Assembly (NCBI RefSeq): GCF_000698555.1
Contig: NZ_JFHE01000012.1
Coordinates: 84,718-148,717 of the forward strand
Direction of reading: 5' to 3'
Length of the DNA: 64,000 bases
Source of the DNA: Caballeronia grimmiae
Lineage (GTDB): Bacteria; Pseudomonadota; Gammaproteobacteria; Burkholderiales; Burkholderiaceae
Under the pieces are notes generated by a model that did no database searches, was not told the DNA's origin, and saw only the letters and a program-made list of their open reading frames with translations. This document shows positions 1 through 8,843 of this stretch, piece by piece; positions within the stretch are counted from its first letter, which is position 1, and every line of letters starts with the position of its first letter. The position numbers and the translations under genes were made by a program.

Positions 1-720
1 GAACACCAGCAGGATGCTGTAGCAGAGGCCTTGCGCCAGGAAACAGCTTTGGAACACCGGGCTCGACAGCACCTTCCCCGCGTTCGTCAGCAACGTGCGC
101 GGCGCGAGGTGAACGGGTCGCGGCAAGGTCTCGCGATAGCGCCAGACGAGGCCCCACATCACGATCGAGTAAAGCAGCAGGAACACGAGGCACGACTTCC
201 AGCCGAACAGCGTCTGCAAATGCGCGCCGATCACCGGTGCGACGATCGGCGCGAGACCCCACGCGATCGACATATAGGTGAACGCGTGCATCAGCGCCTG
301 GCCGGTGAAGGAATCGGTGATGATGGTCTTCGCGAGCAGATTGGTCGTCGCAATGCCGAAGCCCTGCATGCAGCGCGCGAGCAGGAAGGTTTCCAGATTG
401 GTCGCGGCGAGCGAAAGCAGGCAGCCGAGTGTGTAGATCACCAGCCCGAACGCGAGCACGCGCTTGCGGCCATAGGCATCGGCGACGGGGCCGAAAATGA
501 GTTGCCCGAGCGCATACGCCGCCATGTAGCCCGAGACGCTCGACTGGATCGCCTGCGGCGAGGTGGCGAAGTAACGCGCCATCGCGGGAAGCGCGGGCAC
601 ATAGATGTCGATGGCGAACTGTCCGGCGGAAGCGAACAGGCATACGAGAAACAGCAGGAAACGCGGCGAATTCGATTCACGCGCGGCGGCGAAAGAGCGG
701 TCGGGGTTGGCAGGGTTCAT
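1..720 (-). CDS. Bcr/CflA-type multidrug MFS transporter (3' part missing)
   Basis: The reading frame opens at an ATG at 720 and runs off the left edge, leaving about 240 residues of a normal protein of roughly 400. After a polar N-terminus come hydrophobic segments typical of the 12-helix drug:H+ antiporters. The first carries FAIDIYVPALPAM, close to the D(M/I)YLPA(L/F)P motif of Bcr/CflA proteins, and the helix 2-3 loop has GPVADAYGRKRVL, the MFS motif A. The likely role is export of drugs or small metabolites across the inner membrane; the substrate cannot be told. It is divergent from the HIT gene, with 109 bp between the starts. The family call is firm and the substrate unknown. Confidence 0.85.
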   Translation of the reverse strand, partial: MNPANPDRSFAAARESNSPRFLLFLVCLFASAGQFAIDIYVPALPAMARYFATSPQAIQSSVSGYMAAYALGQLIFGPVADAYGRKRVLAFGLVIYTLGCLLSLAATNLETFLLARCMQGFGIATTNLLAKTIITDSFTGQALMHAFTYMSIAWGLAPIVAPVIGAHLQTLFGWKSCLVFLLLYSIVMWGLVWRYRETLPRPVHLAPRTLLTNAGKVLSSPVFQSCFLAQGLCYSILLVF

Positions 721-829
721 GAAGGCGGCGTTCGGGTGCGAACGCGTATTTTGCCTGTCATCGCGAGAAGCCGTGCGATCGTCCGCGAGCCGAACGCTCT
801 ACACTGCGATCTGATCAACGGAGCCGCCC

Positions 830-1252
830 ATGCAATACGACCAGAACAACGTCTTCGCCCGCATTCTCCGCGGTGAGTTGCCGTGCATCAAGTTGCGCGA
901 AACGCAGCACACGCTCGCCTTCATGGATGTCATGCCGCAATCGGACGGGCATGTGCTCGTCATTCCGAAAGAGCCCGCCGCGACCATCCACGACGTTTCC
1001 GATGCCGCGCTCGCCGAATGCATGCGCGAGGTGAAGCGCGTATCGGCAGCGGTGCGCGATGCGTTGCAACCGGATGGCATGCTCATCGCGCAGTTCAACG
1101 GGGAGGCGGCCGGTCAGACCGTGCCGCACATCCACTTTCACATCATTCCGCGCTGGCGCGATGTGCCGCTCAGGCAGCATGGCCGCGTGCGCGCCGACGA
1201 TGCGGCGCTCGAGGCGCTGGCCGGGCGCATCCGCCCGGCCCTGACCGTCTAG
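830..1252 (+). CDS. HIT family protein
   Basis: A 140-residue protein of the histidine-triad superfamily, cytoplasmic nucleotide hydrolases or transferases acting on dinucleoside polyphosphates or AMP conjugates. The triad HIHFHII follows GQTVPHIH, with the central His as expected nucleophile. The N-terminal part ([28 protein letters not shown]) is typical of the short HIT hydrolases. A GGAG lies a few bases before the ATG. The stop overlaps the stop of the convergent symporter gene inside a CTAG. Length and motif agree with the family; the natural substrate is not predictable. Confidence 0.92.
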   Translation: MQYDQNNVFARILRGELPCIKLRETQHTLAFMDVMPQSDGHVLVIPKEPAATIHDVSDAALAECMREVKRVSAAVRDALQPDGMLIAQFNGEAAGQTVPHIHFHIIPRWRDVPLRQHGRVRADDAALEALAGRIRPALTV

Positions 1253-2205
1253 CTCTGCCGCGCGACGCCGGAGGCATCCGCCTCGCGCGTCGATCCTTTC
1301 GCGGGACGGCCCGCCCAGTAGCCGGCCAGCATCGAGCCCGACAGGTTGTGCCACACGGAGAACAGCGCACCGGGCAGCGCGGCGATCGGCGTGAAATACA
1401 GCTTGCCGAGCGTCGCGGCGAGGCCGGAATTCTGCATGCCGACTTCGATCGCGAGCGTGCGGCAGACGGCTTCGTCGAAACCGAGCAGACGGCCGCCCCA
1501 ATAGCCGCCCAACAGGCCGATGCCGTTATGCAGCACCACGGCCAGCGCGACGACCGCGCCCACCGACGCAATGCTCTTCTGCGTCCCGCCGACCACCGCC
1601 GCGATGATGAGCAGAATCGACACCATCGAGATGATCGGCAGCACGGGCTCGATCTTGCGCACGAACTCGCCGAACAGACGATTCACGATCAGCCCGACGA
1701 TGATCGGCAGCGCGACGATCTGAAGAATGCTCATCAGCATGCCGTGCACGTCGACGGCGATCGACGCATCGACATAAAGGCGCGTGAGCAGCGGCGTCGC
1801 GAACACGCCGACGAGCGTCGACAACGCACTGATCGTGACGGACAGCGCGACGTCGCCGCGTGCGAGATAGATCATCACGTTCGACGCCGTGCCGCTCGCG
1901 ACACTGCCGACGAGCACCATGCCCGCCGTGAGGTCGGGCGGCATGCGCAGCAGCTTCGCAATCACCCAGGCCGCGAGCGGCATCACGAGGTAATGCAGCA
2001 CGATGCCCGCGATGACCGGTGCGGGGCGCGTGAAAACGCGGCGAAAATCATCGATGGAAAGCGTGACGCCCATCGACAGCATGATGATGGTGAGCAGCGT
2101 CGTGACGTGCGGCGCAATGCCGGTCACGGAAGAAGGCGACAGATAGGCGGCGACTGAAACCACCACGGCCCAAAGCGGAAAAAGACGGGTGATGCGGGCA
2201 AGCAT
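1249..2205 (-). CDS. Bile acid:sodium symporter (BASS) family protein
   Basis: A 318-residue membrane protein with about ten hydrophobic segments, the usual size and layout of BASS/NTCP-like carriers, which import organic anions with sodium. Characteristic stretches are [13 protein letters not shown] in the third segment, [19 protein letters not shown] (the conserved crossover region with small and polar residues), and [10 protein letters not shown] near the C-terminus. The ATG at 2205 has GAGGAACG upstream. In bacteria this family carries pantoate, ketoacids or bile-acid-like compounds; nothing nearby narrows this down. The gene stands alone and converges on the HIT gene. Confidence 0.9.
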   Translation of the reverse strand: MLARITRLFPLWAVVVSVAAYLSPSSVTGIAPHVTTLLTIIMLSMGVTLSIDDFRRVFTRPAPVIAGIVLHYLVMPLAAWVIAKLLRMPPDLTAGMVLVGSVASGTASNVMIYLARGDVALSVTISALSTLVGVFATPLLTRLYVDASIAVDVHGMLMSILQIVALPIIVGLIVNRLFGEFVRKIEPVLPIISMVSILLIIAAVVGGTQKSIASVGAVVALAVVLHNGIGLLGGYWGGRLLGFDEAVCRTLAIEVGMQNSGLAATLGKLYFTPIAALPGALFSVWHNLSGSMLAGYWAGRPAKGSTREADASGVARQS

Positions 2206-2419
2206 TTGAAGCGTTCCTCGGAGGTCGTGTCGTGATGTGGGCGATGACGCGCGCGCCGGAAATGGTTACGGCTCGTGGTCGAAGAGAACTGCGAAAGGCT
2301 TGCCTTCGTGGGGCGCATGCCCGCCGTGGCGCCGGCGTGCGCGGATGGCGCACGGCGCGGCCCGGATGACGGCGGGCGTAGCATTTTACCGGCTGTGGCC
2401 GGCCAGAAGCGCCTCGGAG

Positions 2420-3154
2420 TCAGCGCACCGACTCGATCTTGCTCGCGCTCAAGTCCGTGGGGAAGCAGTGCGGATGCTCGAAGCCCATCGGCGATGCGCC
2501 CGTCGAATAGACGATGTTGTCCGTATTGCCCGGCCCTTGACCGGCAGGTACGCTGCCGAGTCCCGCGAGCTTGCGCATGCGGTATGCGATGGCATGATCG
2601 GCGCATGCACTGTCGCCGCTCACGCCCAGGCCGCCGACCACCTTGCCGCCCGCATACAGCGCGACGCCGCCGCCGAAGGTGATGACGCCTCCGAGCGTGC
2701 GCCCGATGCCGGTGCCCTGCTCGAGAAAGCGCGCATCGAATGGATTCGAATTGTTCAGGCCATACAGCGATCCGCCCGGCTGAGTAGGAGCGTAAAGATT
2801 GGCGGTCGATAGCGCGAGCGCGTCGTTGCTGAAGCCGTTCGCGGTGTAGGCCTTCGCAATCGCAATCGCGCGGCTGCCCGGCCATGCGTCTCCCGTCTTG
2901 ATGACGGAGCAGAGGTGTCCCTGCCGATCCACGACGGCCGCCCACATGCGATTGGGCTTGAAAATGCCGCCGTTGCCATCGCTCAGATTGACCACGGTAT
3001 AGAGCTGTTTCTCGACCAGCGACACCGTGCCTTGAGGAAGGGTGCATCGTCCTGAGGGAGCGTCGTCGTTATCGTATGAATGAGCGTGAGCCAGCGGCGC
3101 AACCAAAGCGATGCAGAGTCCGGCAAGCAACGAGTGACAAGCGACTTTACGCAT
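2420..3154 (-). CDS. Secreted GlcG/HbpS-family heme-binding-like protein
   Basis: A 244-residue protein with a clear Sec signal peptide (basic MRK, hydrophobic core to about residue 22, cut after AHA). The mature part resembles the GlcG/HbpS (DUF336) fold: AVVDRQGHLCSVIKTGDAWPGSRAIAIAKAYTAN, then LGGVITFGGGVALYAGGKVVGGLGVSGDSACADHAIAY. HbpS binds heme outside the cell and senses redox stress; GlcG proteins are uncharacterised. The mature protein has several cysteines. The start has GGGAGAATCGCC upstream. A periplasmic or extracellular location is probable, heme binding only possible. Confidence 0.8.
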   Translation of the reverse strand: MRKVACHSLLAGLCIALVAPLAHAHSYDNDDAPSGRCTLPQGTVSLVEKQLYTVVNLSDGNGGIFKPNRMWAAVVDRQGHLCSVIKTGDAWPGSRAIAIAKAYTANGFSNDALALSTANLYAPTQPGGSLYGLNNSNPFDARFLEQGTGIGRTLGGVITFGGGVALYAGGKVVGGLGVSGDSACADHAIAYRMRKLAGLGSVPAGQGPGNTDNIVYSTGASPMGFEHPHCFPTDLSASKIESVR

Positions 3155-3362
3155 GGCGATTCTCCCGATGTAAATACGATTTGACTACACGAGTGACGCG
3201 CGAAAATCGATCGCTGCCTAACAAGATAGGATGCCTTAGTTAATAGAACGAGCGGTTACCTGTACCGCGTAACCCCTCGGATATCTGAATGATTTGCGTA
3301 ACCGCGCCGACCGAAAGGATTTCGTGTCTGTCGTTATACGAATCGAAAGGGCGCGTTGCGCT

Positions 3363-4025
3363 TTACTTGAGAACCGACGCCTCCACCGACGCCAGATACG
3401 CGGCCAGCGCCCGTTTCACCTCACGCAAATAGCGCTTGGCAAGCTGCACGTCGCCCATTGCGGGCCGCAGCTTGATCGCAAGCGATCCGCTCGCGAGCGC
3501 ACGCAAGATCTCCACGTACAGCGCGCGTTCCGCAGGCTTGACCTGCGGCATGCGCGCATCGACCACTTTTCGCAGCGTGCCGGCGTCACGCTTCTTGTTG
3601 TCGTCGTGCGGCATGACCGTCATGAGGATCAGGCAGTCGGGGTTCTGCTCCAGATACGTGATGTACGGCGTCATGAGGCGGTCGATCACCGCCTCGGACG
3701 ACAGCCCGCGCCACGTGTCGATATCGATCTGGCCGAGCTCGTCGTCGATCTCGCCGGTGGCCGCCATGTGCCGGTCCCACAACGCGCTCAACAGGCTCTC
3801 ACGGTCTGGAAAGAAGTGATACATCGAGCCGATGGGCGTTTGCGCGCGCCGCGCGACGCCATGCATGGTCACGCCCGGCAAGCCCTTTTCGACGATCAGT
3901 TCCGCTGTTGCGTCCAGGACGGCCTCGATTCTTGCGCGCCCGCGCGCCTGCAAGGGAGAACGTGCGGCATTGACGCGTTCAGCGTCGTGGCTTTCGGTGT
4001 CGCGGTCGTCGCGCTGCTTCGTCAT
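3363..4025 (-). CDS. TetR family repressor of the adjacent efflux operon
   Basis: A 220-residue TetR-type regulator. The N-terminal helix-turn-helix is visible as RIEAVLDATAELIVEKGLPGVTMHGVARRAQTPIGSMYHFFPDRESLLSAL (about residues 30-80), preceded by a basic region. The C-terminal helical part is the ligand and dimer domain and is not diagnostic. It is divergent from the EmrA/EmrB/outer-membrane-factor genes, and the 162 bp between them hold two copies of the same palindrome. Autorepression and repression of the pump until an inducer binds is therefore the natural model. The inducer is unknown. Confidence 0.9.
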   Translation of the reverse strand: MTKQRDDRDTESHDAERVNAARSPLQARGRARIEAVLDATAELIVEKGLPGVTMHGVARRAQTPIGSMYHFFPDRESLLSALWDRHMAATGEIDDELGQIDIDTWRGLSSEAVIDRLMTPYITYLEQNPDCLILMTVMPHDDNKKRDAGTLRKVVDARMPQVKPAERALYVEILRALASGSLAIKLRPAMGDVQLAKRYLREVKRALAAYLASVEASVLK

Positions 4026-4047
4026 CTTGTGTCCATGATCTGATCAA

Positions 4048-4067
4048 ACTAGACGCTCGCGTCTACA
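4048..4067. promoter_or_regulatory. Probable TetR operator, copy 1
   Basis: ACTAGACGCTCGCGTCTACA is an inverted repeat, with ACTAGACG on the left and CGTCTA on the right. It matches the perfect palindrome at 4077-4096 at the same spacing in the first eight and in six of the last eight positions. It lies 23 bp upstream of the TetR start codon. A repressor dimer bound here would block the tetR promoter. The operator role is inferred from position and symmetry. Confidence 0.7.
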
Positions 4068-4076
4068 TTCGTGCAT

Positions 4077-4096
4077 ACTAGACGACATCGTCTAGT
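4077..4096. promoter_or_regulatory. Probable TetR operator, copy 2 (perfect palindrome)
   Basis: ACTAGACGACATCGTCTAGT has two perfect 9-bp arms around a 2-bp centre. Its centre is 29 bp from that of the first copy, so two dimers could bind on roughly the same face of the DNA. It lies between the divergent tetR and emrA-like genes, about 90 bp before the emrA start, and fits repression of both. Confidence 0.78.
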
Positions 4097-4187
4097 TTGG
4101 CGAGCGCAACAGCGTGCATCTTCGCATCGCGTGCGCCGCTTTCATCGGGCCGCCTTTCGCGCGCGCTCACGAATCTCCGGAGAAAAC

Positions 4188-5315
4188 ATGGCAGTTGCAG
4201 CGCCCACACAAGGCGGCGATTCCAATTCGGCTAGTCAAGGCAAGCCCTCGCGGCGGCGCTTGCTCATCATCGTCGGCATCGTCGCGGCCGTCGTCGCGCT
4301 CGCGTGGGGGCTTCGGTGGTGGACCGTCGGCCGCTTCGTCGAAAGCACGGATGACGCCTATTTGAAAGCCGACAGCGTCACCATCGCGCCGAAAGTGAGC
4401 GGCTATGTGACCGACGTCCTCGTCGAAGACAATCAGGCCGTAGCCGCCGGCGCGCCGCTCGCGCGCCTCGATACGCGGCAGTATCAGGCCTCGCTCGATC
4501 AGTCGAAGGCCACGCTGGACGCCCGCGCCGCCGACATCCAGCGCGCCGAAGCCGAACTTCGGCAGCAGCAGGCCAACGCCGACCAGGCGAAGGCGCAGGC
4601 CGAAGTCTCGCGCGTGAGTCTGCAACATGCGGAAGACGACGTCAGCCGTTATCGTCCGCTCGTCGCCACGGGCGCGGAAAGCGCCGAGCGTCTCGCCAGC
4701 CTCGTCAGCACGCGCGATCAGGCGCGCGCCACGCTCGCCGCGAATCAGGCCGCAGCCCGCTCGGCCGCCACGCAAATCGGCGCGACGCAAGCGCAGATCG
4801 TGCAGGCCCGCGCGCAAATGGAAGCGGCAGAAGCGCAATTGAACCAGTCCAAGCTCGACATGAACGACACCACGCTTTACAGCCCGCTCGCGGGACGCGT
4901 CGGCGATCGTTCCGTGCGCGTCGGCCAGTATGTGCAACCCGGCACGCGGCTGATGACGGTCGTGCCGGTGCAGACGGTTTATCTCGAAGCCAACTTCAAG
5001 GAAACGCAGGTGGGCCGCATGCGCATCGGGCAACCGGCGACGCTGCACGTCGATGCGCTCAAGGGCACGGACCTGCATGGCGTCGTCGAGAGTTTCTCGC
5101 CCGGCACCGGCGCGCAATTCGCGCTGCTGCCGCCGGAGAATGCAACGGGCAACTTCACGAAGATCGTGCAGCGCGTGCCGGTGCGGATTCGCATCGACAC
5201 GGGGCCGGAAACGCGCAAAGTGCTGCTGCCGGGCCTCTCCGTGACCGTCGATGTCGATACGAAATCGGCCACCGACGAGAGCAAGCGCATCGCCGCAGAA
5301 AATCGCCATGACTGA
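4188..5315 (+). CDS. EmrA/HlyD-type membrane fusion protein of a tripartite efflux pump
   Basis: The periplasmic adaptor linking an inner-membrane pump to an outer membrane channel. I place the start at the ATG at 4188, which has CCGGAGAA upstream, giving 375 residues. A short cytoplasmic tail (QGKPSRRR) leads into one membrane helix (about residues 24-42). Then comes the barrel/lipoyl half-motif DDAYLKADSVTIAPKVSGYV, a long Ala/Gln-rich coiled-coil hairpin (about 110-230), the second half-motif and a beta-barrel C-terminus. The stop overlaps the start of the MFS gene (ATGACTGA), so the two are translationally coupled. Confidence 0.92.
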   Translation: MAVAAPTQGGDSNSASQGKPSRRRLLIIVGIVAAVVALAWGLRWWTVGRFVESTDDAYLKADSVTIAPKVSGYVTDVLVEDNQAVAAGAPLARLDTRQYQASLDQSKATLDARAADIQRAEAELRQQQANADQAKAQAEVSRVSLQHAEDDVSRYRPLVATGAESAERLASLVSTRDQARATLAANQAAARSAATQIGATQAQIVQARAQMEAAEAQLNQSKLDMNDTTLYSPLAGRVGDRSVRVGQYVQPGTRLMTVVPVQTVYLEANFKETQVGRMRIGQPATLHVDALKGTDLHGVVESFSPGTGAQFALLPPENATGNFTKIVQRVPVRIRIDTGPETRKVLLPGLSVTVDVDTKSATDESKRIAAENRHD

Positions 5316-6879
5316 CGCGAACGCGCAAGCCCGCGCGAGCGCCACCGACTGGATCGCCGTCACGGCGGGCGCGCTCGGCGCGCTGATGGCCACGCTCGAC
5401 ATCTCCATCACGAACTCCGCGCTCCCGCAGATTCAGGGCGAAATCGGCGCGACCGGCACCGAAGGCACATGGATTTCGACCGGCTATCTGATGTCCGAAA
5501 TCGTGATGATCCCGCTTGCCGCGTGGCTCACACGCGTGTTCGGGCTGCGCAACTTTCTGCTCGGCAATGCGGTGCTCTTCACGCTCTTCTCGATCATGTG
5601 CGGGCTGTCCAATTCCCTGCCGATGATGGTCGCGGGACGCATCGGCCAGGGCTTCACCGGCGGCGCGATGATTCCGACCGCGCAGACCATTATCCGCACG
5701 CGGCTGCCGCGTCAGCAGATGCCCGTTGGCATGACCATCTTCGGGCTGATCGTGTTGCTCGGGCCGCTGCTCGGCCCGGTGCTCGGCGGCTGGCTCGCAG
5801 AAAATATCTCGTGGTCGTGGTGCTTCTTCATCAATCTGCCGGTGGGCATCGCGCTTGCCGTGCTGCTCGTCAGCGGCCTCCCGGCGGACAAGCCGCAATG
5901 GGAAGCGTTCTTCAAGGCCGACTGGATCGGCATTGCGGGGCTCGCGATCGGCCTCAGCTCGCTCACGGTCGTGCTCGAGGAAGGCCAGCGCAATCAATGG
6001 TTCGAGTCGCATGAAATCGTGCTGCTCACGTGCGTCACCGCGTTCGGCTTCATTCTCATCGCGGTGTCCCAGTTCGTCGCGAAGCAGCCTATCGTGCGGT
6101 TGTCGCTGTTGCGCAATCCGCGCTATGCGAGCGTCATTTTCATCGTGTTCGCGGTCGGCGCGGGGCTTTATTGCGTGTCGTTCCTGCTGCCGCAGTTCCT
6201 GAGCATCGTCGCGGGCTATAACGCGTTCCAGTCCGGCTCGATCATGCTGATATCCGGCGTGCCCGCGTTTCTCATCATGCCCGTGCTGCCGCGTCTGCTC
6301 GGCAAGGTCGATTCACGCATACTCGTCATTTCCGGCTTGCTGTTTTTCGCGGCGAGCTGTCTGCTCGACATTTCGCTCACCGCGCAGAGCGTCGGTCACG
6401 ACTTCTTCTGGTCGCAAATCTTGCGCGGCTTCGGGCAGATGCTCGCGATGATGCCGCTCAATCAGGCGTCGATGGCTGCGGTCTCGCGCGAGGAATCCGG
6501 CGATGCAGCCGGCCTCTACAACATGGCGCGCAATCTCGGCGGCTCCGTGGGCCTCGCGATTCTCGGCACGGTCATCGATAGGCGCAACGACTTTCACGGC
6601 GCGGCCATCCGCGAGTCGGTGACAGCGAATTCGATCATCGGCCAGGAGCGCATTGCAGGCAGCGCGGCCAGTTTCTTTGCGCAGACCGGCGACATGGCGC
6701 ACGCGAAGCTTCAGGCGCTCGGCCAACTGTCGATGCAGATCAGCCAGCAAGCCATCGTCATGACGTACTCCGAAACGTTCTATGTGCTCGCGATCGCGCT
6801 GCTTGCGTGCCTGCCGCTCGCGCTGTTGTTGAAGACGCCCAAGCCGCAGCCCGGCGAAATGCCATCGGCCGGACACTGA
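5308..6879 (+). CDS. EmrB/QacA-type DHA2 MFS drug exporter
   Basis: The inner-membrane proton-driven pump of the tripartite system. Starting at the ATG at 5308, which overlaps the stop of the adaptor gene, it has 523 residues and the 14 helices of the DHA2 family. Visible signatures are MATLDISITNSALPQI in helix 1, GRIGQGFTGGAMIPTAQTII in helix 4 and FGLIVLLGPLLGPVLGGWLAENISWSWCFFINLPVG in helices 5-6 (motif C and the conserved W-W-FFINxP loop). The outer membrane factor follows after 4 bp. Substrates are probably hydrophobic drugs, organic acids or phenolics, but the sequence does not decide. Confidence 0.93.
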   Translation: MTDANAQARASATDWIAVTAGALGALMATLDISITNSALPQIQGEIGATGTEGTWISTGYLMSEIVMIPLAAWLTRVFGLRNFLLGNAVLFTLFSIMCGLSNSLPMMVAGRIGQGFTGGAMIPTAQTIIRTRLPRQQMPVGMTIFGLIVLLGPLLGPVLGGWLAENISWSWCFFINLPVGIALAVLLVSGLPADKPQWEAFFKADWIGIAGLAIGLSSLTVVLEEGQRNQWFESHEIVLLTCVTAFGFILIAVSQFVAKQPIVRLSLLRNPRYASVIFIVFAVGAGLYCVSFLLPQFLSIVAGYNAFQSGSIMLISGVPAFLIMPVLPRLLGKVDSRILVISGLLFFAASCLLDISLTAQSVGHDFFWSQILRGFGQMLAMMPLNQASMAAVSREESGDAAGLYNMARNLGGSVGLAILGTVIDRRNDFHGAAIRESVTANSIIGQERIAGSAASFFAQTGDMAHAKLQALGQLSMQISQQAIVMTYSETFYVLAIALLACLPLALLLKTPKPQPGEMPSAGH

Positions 6880-6883
6880 TGCA

Positions 6884-8359
6884 ATGAATCATTCAAAGAT
6901 GTCATCACGCCACTTCTCTTTCACTCGCTTGCTGCCGCTCGCGGCATTCGCACTCGCCGCGTGCACGGTCGGCCCTGACTATCGCGGCGCGCCGGATGTC
7001 GCATCCGAATCCGTAAAAAGCGGCGCGTTCGTGCGCGCCCCGCTCGAAGGCGTTGCGACGACGCACGCGCCCGCCGCATGGTGGTCCTCGCTCAACGATC
7101 CGCAACTGAACGCGCTGATCGACGCCGCACTCGCGCACAATCCCGACCTGAAGATAGCGCAGGCGCGTCTGCGGCAAGCGCGCTCGCAATTGCGTGGGCA
7201 GCGCGCGAACGAACTGCCGAAGGTATCGGCTTCCGCGGCGGCGTTGCGCATGCGTTCGCCCGATACGTCGATCTTCGGGCAATCGGAAGGCTCGGGCGGC
7301 GGTCGCGGCCCGGTCGATTTCTACACCGTGGGTTTCGATGCCTCCTGGGAAATCGACCTCTTCGGCGGCACGCGACGAGCAATCGAAGCCGCGTCCGGCG
7401 AAGCCGATGCCGTCCAGGCCGATCTCTCCGACACGCAAGTGTCGCTCGCGGCGGAAGTGGCATCGGCGTATATCGATCTGCGCGATCAGCAGGAACGTCT
7501 TGCGCTAGCGCAGCGCACCGCCGAGTATCAGCAGCAAATGCTGACGCTCACCGAGCAGCGGCGCGCGCGCGGCACGGCGGCCGAGGTCGATGTCGAACGT
7601 CTCTCCACGCAGGTCAACACCACGCGCGCGACGCTCGTGCCATTGCAAGTGCAGATCACGGATTCGCTCGATCAGCTCGCCGTGCTGACCGGCCGCGCGC
7701 CCGGCGCACTCGATGCCGAACTCGCGCAGCCCGCGCCGTTGCCTGCGTTGCCTGCATCGGTATCCATCAGCGATCCCGCGACGATGCTCCAGCAGCGCCC
7801 CGACATTCGTGCGGCGGAACGGCGTCTCGCATCGAGTAACGCGCAGATCGGCGAGCACATCGCCGATTATTTCCCGAAGGTGTCCTTGCTCGGCGATATC
7901 GGCTTCTCCGCCTCCGACCCCGGCCATTTGTTGCGCAAGCAGAATTTCTCGTGGGTCGGCGTGCCGTATCTGCAATGGAACGTATTCGATTTCGGCCGCA
8001 CGACCGCGAGGGTCGATGCAGCCGAGGCATCGCGCGACGAAGCCGAGGCGCGTTATGAAAAGACCGTGCTCGCCGCGCTGAAGGACGCGAATTCCGCGCT
8101 CTCGCGTTACGGCAATCAGCGCGAACATGTCGTGCGGTTGCAGCAGGTGCAGGCGTCGTCGGAGCGTTCGGCTACGCTCGTGCGTCAACGCTATACGGCG
8201 GGTGTATCGACATTGATCGATCTGCTCGATGCGCAGCGCACGCAATTCGCCGCGCAACAGGACGTGGTCGCGGCGCAAGCCGAATTGTTGAAGGACTACG
8301 TTTCCTTGCAAAAGAGTCTTGGACTCGGGTGGCAACAGCGCGACAATCCAGGCTCCTAA
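6884..8359 (+). CDS. NodT-family outer membrane factor lipoprotein (TolC-like)
   Basis: The outer membrane channel of the pump, 491 residues. A signal peptide ends in the lipobox LAAC (Cys about residue 27), so the protein is lipid-anchored as in OprM. Conserved family features follow: [67 protein letters not shown], and in the second repeat [11 protein letters not shown] and WNVFDFGRT. It begins 4 bp after the MFS gene and is the last gene of the three-gene operon. An alternative in-frame ATG lies 15 bp downstream. Confidence 0.93.
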   Translation: MNHSKMSSRHFSFTRLLPLAAFALAACTVGPDYRGAPDVASESVKSGAFVRAPLEGVATTHAPAAWWSSLNDPQLNALIDAALAHNPDLKIAQARLRQARSQLRGQRANELPKVSASAAALRMRSPDTSIFGQSEGSGGGRGPVDFYTVGFDASWEIDLFGGTRRAIEAASGEADAVQADLSDTQVSLAAEVASAYIDLRDQQERLALAQRTAEYQQQMLTLTEQRRARGTAAEVDVERLSTQVNTTRATLVPLQVQITDSLDQLAVLTGRAPGALDAELAQPAPLPALPASVSISDPATMLQQRPDIRAAERRLASSNAQIGEHIADYFPKVSLLGDIGFSASDPGHLLRKQNFSWVGVPYLQWNVFDFGRTTARVDAAEASRDEAEARYEKTVLAALKDANSALSRYGNQREHVVRLQQVQASSERSATLVRQRYTAGVSTLIDLLDAQRTQFAAQQDVVAAQAELLKDYVSLQKSLGLGWQQRDNPGS

Positions 8360-8418
8360 CCGGAGCTGCGCGCGGCGCTATACTCTCGCGCTTTTCACCC
8401 AGCAAGACAGGATTACCG

Positions 8419-8760
8419 ATGAACGCCCTCCCTACCTGCCCGCAATGCCATTCCGAATTCACTTACGAGGATGGCGGCGTCTACATCTGCCCCGAGTGCG
8501 CGCACGAATGGAAGGCGCAAGCGGGCGACGCCGCCGAAGCCGCCGCGAAGGTGTATCGCGATTCGGCGGGCAACACTCTTCAGGACGGCGACACGGTAAC
8601 CGTCATCAAGGACCTGAAGCTGAAGGGCTCGGGCGGCGTCATCAAGATGGGCACGAAGGTCAAGAACATCCGTCTCGTCGATAGCGATCACGATATCGAC
8701 TGCAAGATCGACGGCTTCGGCGCGATGAGCCTCAAGTCCGAATTCGTTCGCAAGGCATGA
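8419..8760 (+). CDS. YjdM/PhnA-like zinc ribbon protein
   Basis: 113 residues. The N-terminus holds a zinc ribbon (CPQCHSEF ... CPECAHEW, two CxxC pairs), joined to a small beta-barrel with the conserved [26 protein letters not shown] and [30 protein letters not shown]. This is the whole length of the Escherichia coli YjdM (formerly PhnA) family. Despite the old name these are not phosphonoacetate hydrolases, and the function is unknown. The ATG at 8419 follows a GACAGGA stretch. It is probably transcribed on its own after the pump operon. Confidence 0.9.
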   Translation: MNALPTCPQCHSEFTYEDGGVYICPECAHEWKAQAGDAAEAAAKVYRDSAGNTLQDGDTVTVIKDLKLKGSGGVIKMGTKVKNIRLVDSDHDIDCKIDGFGAMSLKSEFVRKA

Positions 8761-8843
8761 TCGTGCGATAGAAACCTCGGCGGGCAGGATGTAAAGATGC
8801 GTTACGATGCAGTCTTTTCCCTGCCCGGCCCCGCCGTTTCGTT

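Noticed and set aside
31..876. 281-codon plus-strand open frame at the left edge
   Set aside because: Antisense of the Bcr/CflA transporter, whose helices are clear on the other strand.
4167..5411. 414-codon minus-strand open frame
   Set aside because: Antisense of the EmrA-like gene; composition rich in Arg and His with no domain.
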